The notes under the pieces were generated by a model. That model searched no databases, had not been told where the DNA came from, and worked only from the letters and a program-made list of their open reading frames with translations. The position numbers and the translations under genes are program-made. A stretch of DNA of 64,000 bases from Leguminivora glycinivorella (taxonomy: Eukaryota > Arthropoda > Insecta > Lepidoptera > Tortricidae). Positions 63,572-64,000 of the stretch are shown here, piece after piece; position 1 is the stretch's first letter; every line of letters begins with the position of its first letter. Where the stretch lies: assembly GCF_023078275.1 (NCBI RefSeq), contig NC_062987.1, forward strand, positions 21,003,772 through 21,067,771, in the 5' to 3' direction.

Positions 63572-64000
63572 GAAAGAAAAACGGTAGGCCTCAGAGTGAA
63601 TGAGACTAAAACTAAATTACTAGTGAGAGACCCAGTAAATACAAACCAAAACCAGGGAACCTTCGTCACCCTCGGTAGCTCACTAATCTCCCCAGTGAAC
63701 GAAATTAGATACCTAGGAACATACATCACGTCTACGCTATCTAGAAATAACACAGTTCACACACGTTGCAAACAGGCTCTACGAAACGCTAAAATTCTTA
63801 CTAAATTCGTCAAAGAATCTAAAATGCAATGGCAGATCACACTTCTACTATATAAAATGGTCATCGAACCTACCATCACATACGGGCTCAAGTGTGCAGC
63901 CCTTACTAAAGCCAATAGATCCAAACTCAGACGCTATGAGCGAATAATATTAAGAGACATGATAAACAAGTCAGGAACAGCACCGAAACCAGCTAAGATT
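63572..64000 (+). pseudogene. LINE reverse transcriptase, partial, runs off the edge
   Basis: Open in one frame for 143 codons to the last base; an in-frame TGA lies at 63569-63571. It contains GLRVNETKTKLLV, EIRYLGTYI, KILTKFVKESKMQW, YKMVIEPTITYGLK and RRYERIILRDMI. This is the region just after the FADD box in the reverse transcriptase of a non-LTR retrotransposon (thumb and following part). The catalytic FADD part is absent, so the element is 5'-truncated here. The 3' part lies beyond the window. Confidence 0.82.

Overview
The window looks like nuclear DNA of a moth or butterfly (Lepidoptera). The evidence is GT-AG introns of 0.1 to 10 kb in genes with exons of only 75-284 nt, AT-rich sequence, an insect-type four-helix membrane protein family, a mariner transposon, and very many short dispersed repeats of kinds familiar from lepidopteran genomes. 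The species cannot be told from this sequence. Nothing prokaryotic was seen: no operons, rRNA or CRISPR.

Four host genes can be supported. Three are paralogous small tetraspan membrane proteins. Gene A (+) enters from the left edge and only its last two coding exons (1083-1248, 2442-2524) are inside. Gene B (-) is complete in five coding exons between 14242 and 9568, 179 codons. Gene C (+) is complete in four coding exons between 28616 and 41710, 184 codons. A and B converge; B and C diverge. B and C share a Cys-rich N-terminus, all three have the third and fourth helices on the last two exons, and all three have a phase-0 intron before the penultimate exon and a phase-1 intron after it. They fit the insect-specific tetraspan proteins grouped as DUF4728 / Pasiflora-like, but that name is an inference. 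The fourth gene (-, 60360 to 59182) encodes a secreted Gly/Tyr/Leu-rich protein of 119 residues with LGYGG repeats, probably cuticular. Its intron carries a spare, partly degraded copy of the first exon's 3' part.

Nearly everything else is mobile DNA, often nested. About 14 copies of one element with a TGTC microsatellite (here 'TGTC element') are scattered on both strands. Others are a tRNA-headed SINE, a 530-570 bp element that starts GGGTTCCGTAG, hAT-type elements with clear 8-bp target duplications, PIF/Harbinger-type MITEs with TAA/TTA duplications, MITEs flanked by TA, several 5'-truncated LINE tails, and the start of a LINE reverse transcriptase fragment at the right edge. The large third-phase intron of gene C (30194-40701) holds a 1.9 kb foldback, an inverted pair of diverged repeats with exon-like ORFs, and a 3.6 kb TIR element that itself carries a frameshifted mariner and a small CxxC ORF.

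The most unusual structure is a near-perfect inverted repeat of about 2.4 kb (arms about 1.2 kb, 51705-54139) inside a 3.2 kb insertion that splits an older repeat. It is the best candidate for something undescribed, along with the TIR element at 36407-39992, whose empty site survives in a paralogous repeat at about 33.56 kb. All homology statements come from reading the sequence by eye; no database search was possible.
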